From NCBI GenBank assembly GCA_003142855.1, contig PLNW01000068.1, forward strand, positions 1 through 37,760: 37,760 nt of DNA, read 5' to 3'. The notes under the pieces were generated by a model that searched no databases, was not told the DNA's origin, and was given only the letters and a program-made list of their open reading frames with translations. The stretch comes from Myxococcales bacterium. Lineage in GTDB: Bacteria; Myxococcota_A; Polyangia; Fen-1088. This document shows, one piece after another, positions 1 through 8,195 of the stretch. Made by a program: the position numbers and the translations under genes. Numbering within the stretch: the stretch's first letter is position 1; every line of letters starts with the position of its first letter.

Positions 1-2
1 CT

Positions 3-22
3 TTTTGAATCAGTAGTGTTAA
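3..22 (+). repeat. Left copy of 20-bp terminal inverted repeat
   Basis: TTTTGAATCAGTAGTGTTAA is found here and, as its exact reverse complement, as the last 20 bases of the window. It is AT-rich in an otherwise GC-rich sequence. In the reading frame of the LamG gene it carries a TGA at 6-8, so that gene cannot be read out through it. It may be a true element end, or an assembly or library artefact such as an adapter or a chimeric contig end; the sequence alone cannot decide. Confidence 0.9.
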
Positions 23-32
23 TACCCCTGGA

Positions 33-443
33 GTGGGGTGGATATACTTGGGAATATCGAGCGACATTGCCCGGACCTGCATTGATGAGTACAACTATTA
101 CGCAGTAATAGCCCTGGGCAACGCTCCTGTCACCGACGGCAACTGGCATTTCTTGTGTTCGGTCAAGGACGGTGCTGCTTTTTCGCTGTATCAAGATGGA
201 GTTCTGCAAAACACCATCACTGACACAACTGCGTTTTCTTCAACCGAGAACTATCACATAGGAGACCAGAGTGCGTGGCCGACGAGCTATACAGGTCTGA
301 TTGATGATGTGCGTATCTACTCCCGCGCCCTCAGCGCGGGCGAGATCCTTTCCCTGTACCACGAGGGCGGCTGGGCTGGTAGTACGGGTGGCGCAGGAGG
401 AGGTGCCGGTGATGCTGCTACGCTTGCACCGTCGGCACCGTGA
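33..443 (+). CDS. LamG (concanavalin A-like) domain protein, C-terminal part
   Basis: This is the end of a secreted LamG/laminin-G-like jelly-roll protein, a fold used for glycan or protein binding. Typical strands are visible: DGNWHF, then YQDGVLQ, HIGDQS, and the near-universal ending GLIDDVRIYSRALSAGEI. A Gly-rich linker (GGAGGGAGDA) and a short tail follow. The visible part is about 135 residues, shorter than a complete LamG domain (roughly 150-200), and there is no signal peptide, so the gene is truncated at the left end. The frame is open from base 9. The GTG at 33 is only the first possible start codon and is unlikely to be the true start. Glycan binding would fit the carbohydrate genes further right. 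Confidence 0.7.
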   Translation: MGWIYLGISSDIARTCIDEYNYYAVIALGNAPVTDGNWHFLCSVKDGAAFSLYQDGVLQNTITDTTAFSSTENYHIGDQSAWPTSYTGLIDDVRIYSRALSAGEILSLYHEGGWAGSTGGAGGGAGDAATLAPSAP

Positions 444-459
444 TGAAGGTGGGGGTTGG

Positions 460-951
460 GTGCAGCATCGTTTTCCTCGCTTGCCAAGGAGCATTGAATT
501 GGACAACTGGTTTCGCGCAGGAAGTCTCGTCGGTGCTGCCGTTTCTCTTCTGGGGGCCGCGGTTTCATGGCTGCGATCTGTGCACGTCCAGAAGGAGCGG
601 CAAAACGCGGGGATCGAATCGATGCTCAACAAGGCGATCGAACTCTCGATGATGTACCCTCATGTCGAACGAGATGACTACTGTGCAGCTTGGCCCGAGC
701 CACCCGGCGATGGCGACCAGCGGGAGCGCTACGACAACTATTGCTGTTTCTTGTTCAACATGTTGGAGGGTGCCTGGCGGTTGAAGAAGGGCCGACCCAA
801 ACTGGTGGCGGAACTGGTCCCCGTCGAGGAATACGCTTGGCGCCACCGTGCGTGGTGGAGCAGCGACGCCTACGCGAACGCAAACGGCTACTCACCGGGG
901 TTCCGCTCTTTCATTAAAAAGATCCTTGATGACATCAAGCGCACCAGGTGA
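460..951 (+). CDS. Small membrane-anchored protein of unknown function
   Basis: The family is not recognised. The frame encodes about 163 residues from GTG 460, which has an AAGGTGGGG Shine-Dalgarno-like stretch just upstream; ATG 412 and TTG 481 are alternatives. A hydrophobic segment (about residues 20-35, GSLVGAAVSLLGAAVSWL) is followed by a soluble cytoplasmic-looking part rich in Trp, Tyr and charged residues, including RYDNYCCFLFNMLEGAW and YAWRHRAWWSS. Regular codon use and the aromatic-rich helices suggest a real gene. It begins 17 bases after the LamG stop and converges on the symporter gene with 19 bases between stops. Confidence 0.5.
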   Translation: MQHRFPRLPRSIELDNWFRAGSLVGAAVSLLGAAVSWLRSVHVQKERQNAGIESMLNKAIELSMMYPHVERDDYCAAWPEPPGDGDQRERYDNYCCFLFNMLEGAWRLKKGRPKLVAELVPVEEYAWRHRAWWSSDAYANANGYSPGFRSFIKKILDDIKRTR

Positions 952-970
952 ACGAATTCGACGTCGGGCC

Positions 971-2692
971 TCACGTCCCTTCTAGCTTCCCGAGCGCCGC
1001 CGGCCCGCGTGCTTTCGGCAGAAACGCGCTGGCGGCCGCGGAAAGCAGCACCACGGCTGCGCATCCGATGACGTTGTACCAAAGGAAGCCGACGTTGGTT
1101 CTCAGGAAGAGGACGATGACCAGCGCCTCCGAAAGCAAAGCGGCGACGAACACCGCCGTGCCCTGCACCCGGCGCAGAAAGAAGGCCACAGTGAAAATGC
1201 CCAGCACGGTACCGTAGAAAAGGGAGCCAAGGATGTTGACCGCCTGGATGAGATTGTCGAGCAGCGACGCGAAAATGGCGAAGAGCAGGGCCAGAATTCC
1301 CCAGGCCGCGGTGAACCATCGCGCGGCGCGGACGTAGTGCGCGTCGCTGGCATTCTTGCACAGTCCGCGCCGGTAGAAATCCACCACGGTGGTCGATGCC
1401 AGCGCCGATAATTCACTGGCCACCGCGGACATGGCTGCGCAGAAGATCACAGCGAGAAGCAAGCCGACGATGCCACGCGGAAGGTTGCGCATCACGAAGG
1501 ACAGGAAGACATAGTCGGCGTCCTTGGTGTTCGCGTGCGGCACAGCCGCGGCCACGACCTGTCTCATTTCGCCGCGAATGGAGGCAAAGCTCGCCTCGCT
1601 CTCGCGCACAGAGCGCTCGGCCACCGCGATGGAGGTCGCGTCGTGCCGGTTGAGGGCGTCGTCGAGACGCTCGATGGCGGCGCGCTTGTGCGTGAAGGCG
1701 GCCACGTGGTCGCGTTCCAGGGCGGCCGCGTGGGCCGCGTGAGGCGTTTGATAGACGCGGGCCAGTTCCGGCTGATTGAAGAAGACCGGCGGCAGATTGA
1801 ATTGATAGAAAACGAACACCATCACGCCCACCAGCAGCACCAGAAACTGCATGGGAACCTTGAGCAGTCCGTTGAAGAGCAAGCCCAAACGGCTTTCAGT
1901 AATGGATCGGGCCGCGAGATAGCGCTGCACCTGCGACTGGTCGGTCCCGAAGTAGGCCATGGCCAGGAAAAAGCCACCCAGAAGGCCGGACCAAAGGGTG
2001 TAGCGCCGGCTCGGATCGAGCGAGAAATCGATGATGTTCAACTTGCCCAGGGCGCCCGCGATGTGAAAGGCGTTGCCCAAAGACACTGAAGCCGGCAAGC
2101 GCCTCACGATAACGACGAAGGCGACCACCATCCCGCCCAGCATCACAACCATCTGATGCTTCTGGGTCTGACTGACGGCGCGCGTGCCTCCTGCGACGGT
2201 GTAGAGAATTACCACGCCGCCCATACACAGGCAGGTGAGGCGCAACGGCCAGCCCAGGACCGTGGACAGGATGATGGCGGGTGCATAGATGGTGATGCCC
2301 GCGGAAAGCCCCCGCTGCAGCAGAAACAGGAAAGCCGCCAACTGGCGGGTCTTGCGATCGAAGCGACTCTCGAGAAACTCGTAGGCGGTGTAAACGCGCA
2401 GTTGGAAATAGCGTGGTACGAAAACCGCCGACAGCACAATCATGGCCAGGGGCAGGCCAAGGTAGAATTGCAGAAAGCCCATGCCGTCTTGGTAGGCTTG
2501 GCCAGGTGTGGACAGGAACGTCACCGCGCTGGCCTGGGTTGCCATCACCGACAAGCCAATGGTGTACCACCGGTCCTGGTAGCCGCCGCGCAGATAGCTG
2601 GCCATGTCCTGCTGGCCGCGCGTCTTCCACACCCCGTACGCCACAATGACGCCCAGGGTGCCGAAAAGAACCAGCCAGTCGAGCGCGCTCAT
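971..2692 (-). CDS. Sodium:solute symporter (SSS/SLC5 family)
   Basis: An inner-membrane Na+-coupled transporter of 573 residues with about 13 hydrophobic segments. Family features include the N-terminal DWLVLFGTLGVIVAYGVW helix, the YLRGGY...WYTIGLSVMATQASAVTFLSTPG region of TM2, the AYEFLESRF loop and AMSAVASELSALASTTVVDFYRR. A hydrophilic, helical insertion of about 70 residues (HAAHAAALERDHVAAF to MRQVVAAA) sits between two late TM segments, which is longer than in most SSS proteins. The start is ATG 2692, overlapping the stop of the 48-residue microprotein (ATGA), so translation is probably coupled. The substrate is unknown. Its place behind a PIG-L deacetylase beside bshCA suggests an amino-sugar, thiol or related metabolite, but this is inference. 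Confidence 0.88.
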   Translation of the reverse strand: MSALDWLVLFGTLGVIVAYGVWKTRGQQDMASYLRGGYQDRWYTIGLSVMATQASAVTFLSTPGQAYQDGMGFLQFYLGLPLAMIVLSAVFVPRYFQLRVYTAYEFLESRFDRKTRQLAAFLFLLQRGLSAGITIYAPAIILSTVLGWPLRLTCLCMGGVVILYTVAGGTRAVSQTQKHQMVVMLGGMVVAFVVIVRRLPASVSLGNAFHIAGALGKLNIIDFSLDPSRRYTLWSGLLGGFFLAMAYFGTDQSQVQRYLAARSITESRLGLLFNGLLKVPMQFLVLLVGVMVFVFYQFNLPPVFFNQPELARVYQTPHAAHAAALERDHVAAFTHKRAAIERLDDALNRHDATSIAVAERSVRESEASFASIRGEMRQVVAAAVPHANTKDADYVFLSFVMRNLPRGIVGLLLAVIFCAAMSAVASELSALASTTVVDFYRRGLCKNASDAHYVRAARWFTAAWGILALLFAIFASLLDNLIQAVNILGSLFYGTVLGIFTVAFFLRRVQGTAVFVAALLSEALVIVLFLRTNVGFLWYNVIGCAAVVLLSAAASAFLPKARGPAALGKLEGT

Positions 2693-2835
2693 CGGTAGGC
2701 GAGGGTGATGGCTATGAAGAGTACGATTTCGGCAAGAAGGGCACCGGCCAAGACACAATAGAAGCCGGCCCAACTGAGAAACGGTGGCGCTGCGCGAAGC
2801 TCTCCGCGCGCCGCCGGCTCCGGCTCATGGGGCAT
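2689..2835 (-). CDS. 48-residue single-pass membrane microprotein
   Basis: A short gene lying in frame between the PIG-L and symporter genes. ATG 2835 has AAGGAA 5 bases upstream. It starts 11 bases inside the PIG-L end and its TGA overlaps the symporter ATG (ATGA). The product has an acidic, proline-containing N terminus (MPHEPEPAARGE), a Trp-Ala-Gly-Phe entry (SWAGFYCV) and one long hydrophobic helix at about residues 20-46, ending in Arg. Overlap at both ends argues for co-translation. By analogy with small partner subunits of some SSS transporters (for example YjcH beside ActP) it may be an accessory subunit; no homology is claimed. Confidence 0.6.
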   Translation of the reverse strand: MPHEPEPAARGELRAAPPFLSWAGFYCVLAGALLAEIVLFIAITLAYR

Positions 2836-5437
2836 GGGGTTCCTTGATGCCGGCCAAAAGATTGGCAAAGAGGCGGAAAGCGCCTGGCACGCCTGCTGGC
2901 AATTGGCGAAAGAATGCCAGGCCGGTGTAGATGAAAGTTCCCTTGCCGTATTGTGCAGCCAGGATGCCGCCGGGCAGGGCGGGCTCGCCGGGATCGCTCA
3001 TGGAGATGACTGTCTGATAGCGGGCGTCCCAATGGGAGGCGAAGTAGAGACCACGCTCTTGCAGCCAGCCATCGAAATCGTGTTCGGCGATCTTATTGGG
3101 AAAACTGAGTAGGGAGTGGGCAGGCGAGGTGAATTTGATTGGGGCATTTTCGTCGGTCACACGTTCGTGGCCGATTTCGAAGGGAAAGGGCCCGATGGGC
3201 GTGGTCAGGGGGCTCAAGCGGTTATTGGTGTTGTATTGAACCACCAAGGTGCCGCCCGCCTGCACGTAGGCCAGAAGAGCTGGCTGGGCTGCGCGTAACA
3301 GTGCACGGCTGTTGAAGGCGCGCACGCCTGTCACGACTGCATCGAAATTGGCAAATGCGGCGGCGCTTTGGCTGGCAGCCGCGTCGGCCAGCACCGAGTC
3401 ACTGATGACCGTCACCAGGTAGCCGGCCTGGCCGAGACTGGCGGGGATTTCGTCGCCAGGGCCTGGAATATAGCCAATCCTGGTCCCCTTGCGCTCGAGC
3501 GGGAAGTCGACCAACTGCACGTCGGCCTTGGCAAGAATGGTCTCTATGGGGATGTGGTCGTGCTCAATGCGGATTTGGCCGAGAGAGAATCGCTTTGCGC
3601 CGACCTCGGCCACGAAATGCAGGATGCTTCTTGCTTGGCGGTTCTTTTCTGTGGCGCCCGGTTGAATGCGGAAAAGAATCTCCTTTTCGTCACCTTTGGC
3701 CGCCAGTGCAAAGGCGGCGCTGGTTGGTGATATCGACCAGCCCGTCGGGATCTCGGGCCGCACAGTGCCCGAGATCGACGGAGCCGCTGCGGTCAGGCGA
3801 ACGCCCAAGGTTCGCGGCTCGCCATTGGGGAAGATCGAGACTGTGCTCACAGGTCGAATCAGCACCGGTGGCGTGATTTCGAGGGGACGATAGCGCTCGC
3901 CAGCCACCGGATCGGTCCACTTGAAGGTGATGGGCCGTCGCACGGTCAGGGTCGACGTGCCAGCCGCAAGCACGAACTCGACGGCGAGCGGCGGCGGAGC
4001 CTCGGGCATGCCGAGCAGCGCCGGATCTTCGACGTGAAACAGACCCGGTTTTGGCGGTGCAATCAGCCAGTAGGGCGTGGTCAATGCCGTGGTATCCGGG
4101 ACACGAATGGTTCGCTTCACCTCCAGGGAGGCAAGTGCGCTCTTGCTCGTCGCAGTCTCGGAACCCGGGAAGCGGATCTCAAGCACGGTGAATTTTGCGG
4201 GCGAACGATTGATGGCCGTCGCCGTGACCTCCACTGTCCCGCCGGGCACGGCACGGAAATCGGCAGCCGTCGCCTCAACGAAGAGGCCCGCACAGACCAA
4301 GATCAGCTCGCGCACCTGGGCCTGCTTGGTTTCGCGCCAGGGGACATCGTGGATGGAGTCCAGTGCCTTGTTCAATTGCAGGAGAGTGGGGATAATCTTG
4401 TACGGCGCCGTAGGCACGAATTCGCGCTCAGCCCGCTCGGCCAGACGCGCGACCGCGTCGCTGCCCTTGATGCGCGACCAGGAAAAGTCGATCCCGCCCA
4501 GAACCTTGCCGGCAACTCGGGGAGAGCCAGGCGCCTGGTCCAGGATCTTGAAGTACTCAATGATAGGACCGCGGGTGCGGGCCACGCCGAATCCTTGGCT
4601 CTTGTGCATGCTGCGGCTGTCTGCCGCCATCTCGCCGTAGGACAGCCCCAGCAACGGATTGTATTGGCCCACGTCCAGGCGGAGGAAGCTCGACATGTCC
4701 TCGTCGGGCTTGAGGTTCCAGGACGAGCGGTTCCAGAGCAGCCTTTGCGCTTGCCAGGGCTGCGCCCCTGCTTTGAGTTGCTCCGGAAAACGCGCCGGGT
4801 CCGCGGCTGCGCGAAAGGCCTCCACGGCGATCTGCGCCGAGGCGGTGTGGTGCCCGTGCGTATCGGTCAGCTCAGGAGAAAAGCGCGTGATGACGATGTC
4901 AGGTCGAAAGCGGCGGATGACCCAGACGACATCGGCCAACACAGCGTCCTTGCCCCAGATGCGCAGGGTTTCTTCGGCGGTCTTGGAGTAGCCGAAGTCG
5001 CGCGCGCGGGTGAAGAACTGCTCGGCCCCGTCAATTCTGCGCGCTGCCAGCAGTTCTTGCGTGCGGATGAGTCCCAGCTCGGATCCCTGCTCGGCGCCGA
5101 TGAGATTCTGTCCCCCGTCGCCGCGGGTGAGCGAGAGATAGGCGGCACGCACCAGCACATCGTTGGCGAGATAGGCGAGCAGGTTGGTGTTCTCGTCGTC
5201 GGGATGCGCGCCGATGTAGAGCACGCTGCCCACCACGCCGAGCTTGCGCAGGGCCAGTTGGATCTGCGCGCTGTCCAATTCCGCTGGGCTCGCTTGCGCT
5301 TGGTTGGGCGAGAAAGTGGTCATGAGCAGGACAAGGAGAGCGAGGAGACAGCCGCAGGTCGCCCGGGGCGAGGGACGACTTGCCCAGCGCGAATGATGTC
5401 TGCCGAGTATACTCAACGCCAAAAGTGGGCCACGCAT
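2825..5437 (-). CDS. Large secreted PIG-L (LmbE-like) deacetylase with C-terminal amidotransferase-like domain
   Basis: A predicted 870-residue exported protein. A basic N region and hydrophobic stretch (CGCLLALLVLL, about residues 30-39) precede a likely cleavage at AQA-S near residue 50. The PIG-L fold follows at about 70-260, with the zinc and catalytic motif AHPDDEN (77-83) and a second metal-ligand region DTHGHH (192-197). A middle part resembles an Ig-like NEW3/CARDB domain (VPGGTVEVTATAINRS). The end (about 640-860) resembles a class I amidotransferase/ThuA-like fold (IGYIPGPGDEIPASL, FDAVVTGVRAFN). Canonical BshB is only about 230 residues and cytoplasmic, so this is probably not a simple BshB although it lies beside bshCA. 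ATG 5437 has AGGA upstream. A longer reading frame to 6301 is antisense to bshC and is rejected. Confidence 0.82.
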   Translation of the reverse strand: MRGPLLALSILGRHHSRWASRPSPRATCGCLLALLVLLMTTFSPNQAQASPAELDSAQIQLALRKLGVVGSVLYIGAHPDDENTNLLAYLANDVLVRAAYLSLTRGDGGQNLIGAEQGSELGLIRTQELLAARRIDGAEQFFTRARDFGYSKTAEETLRIWGKDAVLADVVWVIRRFRPDIVITRFSPELTDTHGHHTASAQIAVEAFRAAADPARFPEQLKAGAQPWQAQRLLWNRSSWNLKPDEDMSSFLRLDVGQYNPLLGLSYGEMAADSRSMHKSQGFGVARTRGPIIEYFKILDQAPGSPRVAGKVLGGIDFSWSRIKGSDAVARLAERAEREFVPTAPYKIIPTLLQLNKALDSIHDVPWRETKQAQVRELILVCAGLFVEATAADFRAVPGGTVEVTATAINRSPAKFTVLEIRFPGSETATSKSALASLEVKRTIRVPDTTALTTPYWLIAPPKPGLFHVEDPALLGMPEAPPPLAVEFVLAAGTSTLTVRRPITFKWTDPVAGERYRPLEITPPVLIRPVSTVSIFPNGEPRTLGVRLTAAAPSISGTVRPEIPTGWSISPTSAAFALAAKGDEKEILFRIQPGATEKNRQARSILHFVAEVGAKRFSLGQIRIEHDHIPIETILAKADVQLVDFPLERKGTRIGYIPGPGDEIPASLGQAGYLVTVISDSVLADAAASQSAAAFANFDAVVTGVRAFNSRALLRAAQPALLAYVQAGGTLVVQYNTNNRLSPLTTPIGPFPFEIGHERVTDENAPIKFTSPAHSLLSFPNKIAEHDFDGWLQERGLYFASHWDARYQTVISMSDPGEPALPGGILAAQYGKGTFIYTGLAFFRQLPAGVPGAFRLFANLLAGIKEPHAP

Positions 5438-7050
5438 TTTCTGATTCCTACCTCGCGGGTGAGCCTGCTGCACACGCGTTCTTTGCGCCGGGGTTTCGCG
5501 ACCCGGTCGAACGGCAAAGGGTCGCGCGGCTTGCGGCCGGTCGCAAGGTGCCGGCCGTCCTGCTGGATGTCCTGCGCGAGCAGCAATCCGCCTTGCCCGC
5601 CAGCGCGGCCCGAGAGGCGAATCTGAATGCCCTGGCAAAGGGCGGCGCCGCTGTGGTGGCGACAGGGCAGCAGGTGGGGCTCTTTCTCGGCCCGCTTTAC
5701 ACCTTCTACAAGGCAGCCTCGGCGGTTGCCGTGGCACGGGCCATCGAGGCCGAATCCGGGATCCGCTGCGTGCCCCTCTTCTGGCTGCAAACCGAGGACC
5801 ACGATTTTGCCGAGATCCGCGCGTGCGCCGTGGCAGGATCGGACGGGCAGCCTGTGCAGTTACAACTGGCCGAGGCCGGCGAGGCGCGCGTGTCCGTGGC
5901 GCATCGGCGTTTGGGTACGGAGATAGACGGCGTGCTCGACCAGTTGGCTTTTTTGCTTGATGGCCAGCCAGGCGCAGAAGAGGTGCTGACGCTCCTGCGC
6001 GCGCACTATCGGCCCGGGCAGTCCCTGGCGGCGGCATTCGCCGGGGTTCTGGCGACTCTCTTTGCCGACGAGGGGCTACTCTTTCTCGACCCGCGCGACG
6101 CCCGCATCGCAGCGCTGGCTGCGCCCATATACCGGTCGTGCCTCGAAGATGCGGACCTGATCGAACGACTCTTGCAAGACCGCCAGGCTGCGCTGTCAGC
6201 AGCGGGATTCGCCACGCAGGTTCCGGTTCGTTCCTGTGCGCTGGTGTTCTTTCACCAGGACAGGGCAGCCGGTCCGCGCTTTCGCCTGCAGAAGAGGGCA
6301 AGCGACGGGGCAGGGGCGTGGGCCTTGGCCGGGACCACGGCCACCGTAGCTGACGCCGAATTGCTCGACCTGCTTGCGCGCGAGCCGTTGCGGTTTTCCA
6401 CGTCTGCGCTGTTGCGTCCCATCGTGCAGGACACGCTGTTGCCGACCGTGGCCTACGTGGGCGGCCCGGGCGAGATCAACTACTTCGCCGAGCTGGGGCC
6501 GCTCTACCAGCATTTCGGCGTCGTGCCCCCGCTGCTGGTTCCGCGCGCGCGCTTTCGTTGCGTGGACGCTCGCACGCGCCGCTGGCTGGAGCAGGCGGGG
6601 CTGGTCGCCGCCGATCTGGCGCAGCCTTCGCGTGACATCCGCGCCCGGCTGCATCCCGCAGTCCCAGCTGGCTCGCCCGATCCGCAAAAACTGCGCGATC
6701 GGGTGGCGCGGCAGATCCTACCCGCGGTCGAGAAAATCGCGTCGGCAATCTCTGCGACAGGCGAGCCCTTGCGCCGACCAGCGCAGCGCACGCGGGACAG
6801 TGTGGCCCATGCTCTGGAACGGCTCATCGGTCGCTACGCGCGCGGCCTGGTCGAGCGCGACGAGACCACGCTGCGAAGGATCGAGAAGCTCGAAATGGTC
6901 CTCAATCCCGGCGGCGTGGCGCAAGAGCGCTTCTATGGTTGGCCTTGGCTGGCCAGCCGCCTGGGACCTGCCGTATTCAAGCGCCTGGTGTTCGAGCGGC
7001 TGGGGCAGGCGGGTGCCTTTGCCACCGACATACTGGAGCTTCTGCCGTGA
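5380..7050 (+). CDS. bshC: BshC, putative bacillithiol cysteine ligase
   Basis: A 556-residue protein matching the BshC family, which adds cysteine to GlcN-malate in the last step of bacillithiol synthesis. Diagnostic stretches are TGQQVGLFLGPLYTFYKA (about 95-112), the HIGH-like region FWLQTEDHDFAEI (134-146), and TVAYVGGPGEINYFAELG in the Rossmann core; length is as usual. The N terminus aligns with the family from about VGHAFSDSYLAG. TTG 5380 has GAGGGA 6 bases upstream and is taken as the start; GTG 5425 is possible. Either choice overlaps the 5' end of the divergent PIG-L gene, an unusual arrangement. The stop overlaps the bshA start (GTGA), indicating an operon. Confidence 0.93.
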   Translation: MPSANDVCRVYSTPKVGHAFSDSYLAGEPAAHAFFAPGFRDPVERQRVARLAAGRKVPAVLLDVLREQQSALPASAAREANLNALAKGGAAVVATGQQVGLFLGPLYTFYKAASAVAVARAIEAESGIRCVPLFWLQTEDHDFAEIRACAVAGSDGQPVQLQLAEAGEARVSVAHRRLGTEIDGVLDQLAFLLDGQPGAEEVLTLLRAHYRPGQSLAAAFAGVLATLFADEGLLFLDPRDARIAALAAPIYRSCLEDADLIERLLQDRQAALSAAGFATQVPVRSCALVFFHQDRAAGPRFRLQKRASDGAGAWALAGTTATVADAELLDLLAREPLRFSTSALLRPIVQDTLLPTVAYVGGPGEINYFAELGPLYQHFGVVPPLLVPRARFRCVDARTRRWLEQAGLVAADLAQPSRDIRARLHPAVPAGSPDPQKLRDRVARQILPAVEKIASAISATGEPLRRPAQRTRDSVAHALERLIGRYARGLVERDETTLRRIEKLEMVLNPGGVAQERFYGWPWLASRLGPAVFKRLVFERLGQAGAFATDILELLP

Positions 7051-8195
7051 GTGCGGACCCCTTGCGCCTCGGGGTGGCCTGCTTCTCGACCTTTGGTGGC
7101 AGCGGCGTGATTGCGTCGGAGATCGGCATGGCGATGGCACGGCGGGGCCACCATGTCGTGTTCTTCAGCGACCAGCCGCCCGCGCGCCTCGATCTGTCCT
7201 GCCCAGGAATTTCTTTTCATCCCGTCGCTGCGCTCAACTATCCCGTGCCGGCACAAAACTCGTATGCCGTGTCTTTGGCCGCCGAGATGATCGAGGTGGC
7301 ACAGACAGAGAAACTGGACCTGCTTCATGTTCACTACGCCGTGCCTCACGCATTCGGCGCTTATCTGGCCCGGCAAGTTTTGGGTGCCGCTGCACCCAAG
7401 ATGCTCACCACCCTGCACGGCACGGACGTTACCCGCATTGGCGCAGATCCCAAGTTCACTGCGCTCGTGCGTTTTGCGGTTCTGGCCGGCGATGGCATCA
7501 CCGCGCCCTCGCGTTGGTTGGCCGATGAGGCCCTTCGCCAGCTCGACCTGCCACGCGAGAGCCGCATCGAGGTAATTCCGAACTTCGTCGACACAGGTCG
7601 GTTTTGCCCGGCCGACGCCAAGGCGCCGGCCGCCAGGCGGGTTGTCACCCATGTCTCGAATTTCCGTCTGCTCAAGCGGGTCGAGGACGTGGTGCGCATT
7701 TTCGCGCGCGTGCGCGGCGAGATGCCGGCGAAGTTGCACCTGGCTGGCGATGGCCCGGAGCGCTCGCACGTCGAGGCGTTGGTCAGTCTGCTCGGGTTGG
7801 CAGACGACGTGACGTTCTTCGGCGAGCGCGTGGACGTGGCGAAGGTCCTGCAAGGGAGCGACGTGTTCCTGTTGCCCAGCGAGACCGAGAGTTTTGGCCT
7901 GGGTGCGCTGGAGGCGATGGCGTGTGGCGTGCCCGTGGTGGCTTCCAACGTGGGCGGGCTACCCGAGGTCGTGCGCGACGGCGAGACTGGATTCTTGGCT
8001 GCGGTGGGAGACATCGGAGACATGGCGAAGCACGTGCGCGACCTGCTCGCCGACCCGGATCTTCACGCACGCATGTCGCGCGCAGCACGAAGCCGGGCCG
8101 AGGAGCATTTCCAACTGGAACCGGCCGTGGATCGCTACCAGGCCGTCTATCGTCGTCTGCTAGGAGACGCTAGAACTTCTTCTTCCACTCGCTGA
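7047..8195 (+). CDS. bshA: BshA, N-acetyl-alpha-D-glucosaminyl L-malate synthase (GT4)
   Basis: A 382-residue GT-B glycosyltransferase, the usual length of BshA, which transfers GlcNAc from UDP-GlcNAc to L-malate as the first step of bacillithiol synthesis. Signature stretches are FSTFGGSGVIASEIG at the N terminus, LHVHYAVPHAFGAYLA, TTLHGTDVTRIG, VSNFRLLKRVEDVV and the nucleotide-sugar site ETESFGLGALEAMACGVP. The start is GTG 7047, which overlaps the bshC stop and has GGAG upstream; upstream ATGs lie inside bshC. The 3' end overlaps the convergent DUF2911 gene by 26 bases. Together with bshC this is strong evidence for bacillithiol production, provided a BshB deacetylase is present here or elsewhere. 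Confidence 0.94.
   Translation: MSADPLRLGVACFSTFGGSGVIASEIGMAMARRGHHVVFFSDQPPARLDLSCPGISFHPVAALNYPVPAQNSYAVSLAAEMIEVAQTEKLDLLHVHYAVPHAFGAYLARQVLGAAAPKMLTTLHGTDVTRIGADPKFTALVRFAVLAGDGITAPSRWLADEALRQLDLPRESRIEVIPNFVDTGRFCPADAKAPAARRVVTHVSNFRLLKRVEDVVRIFARVRGEMPAKLHLAGDGPERSHVEALVSLLGLADDVTFFGERVDVAKVLQGSDVFLLPSETESFGLGALEAMACGVPVVASNVGGLPEVVRDGETGFLAAVGDIGDMAKHVRDLLADPDLHARMSRAARSRAEEHFQLEPAVDRYQAVYRRLLGDARTSSSTR

Noticed and set aside
2825..5437. Calling the PIG-L gene bshB outright
   Set aside because: It is exported and about four times longer than BshB; the linkage to bshCA is suggestive only.
4034..5626. 530-residue forward frame
   Set aside because: Antisense to the PIG-L gene; composition is Arg/Gly/His rich without domain motifs.
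5438..6301. Extension of the PIG-L reading frame by 288 residues upstream
   Set aside because: It is antisense to the well-supported bshC coding region and has a low-complexity Arg/Pro composition typical of a shadow frame. The signal peptide after ATG 5437 gives a natural start.
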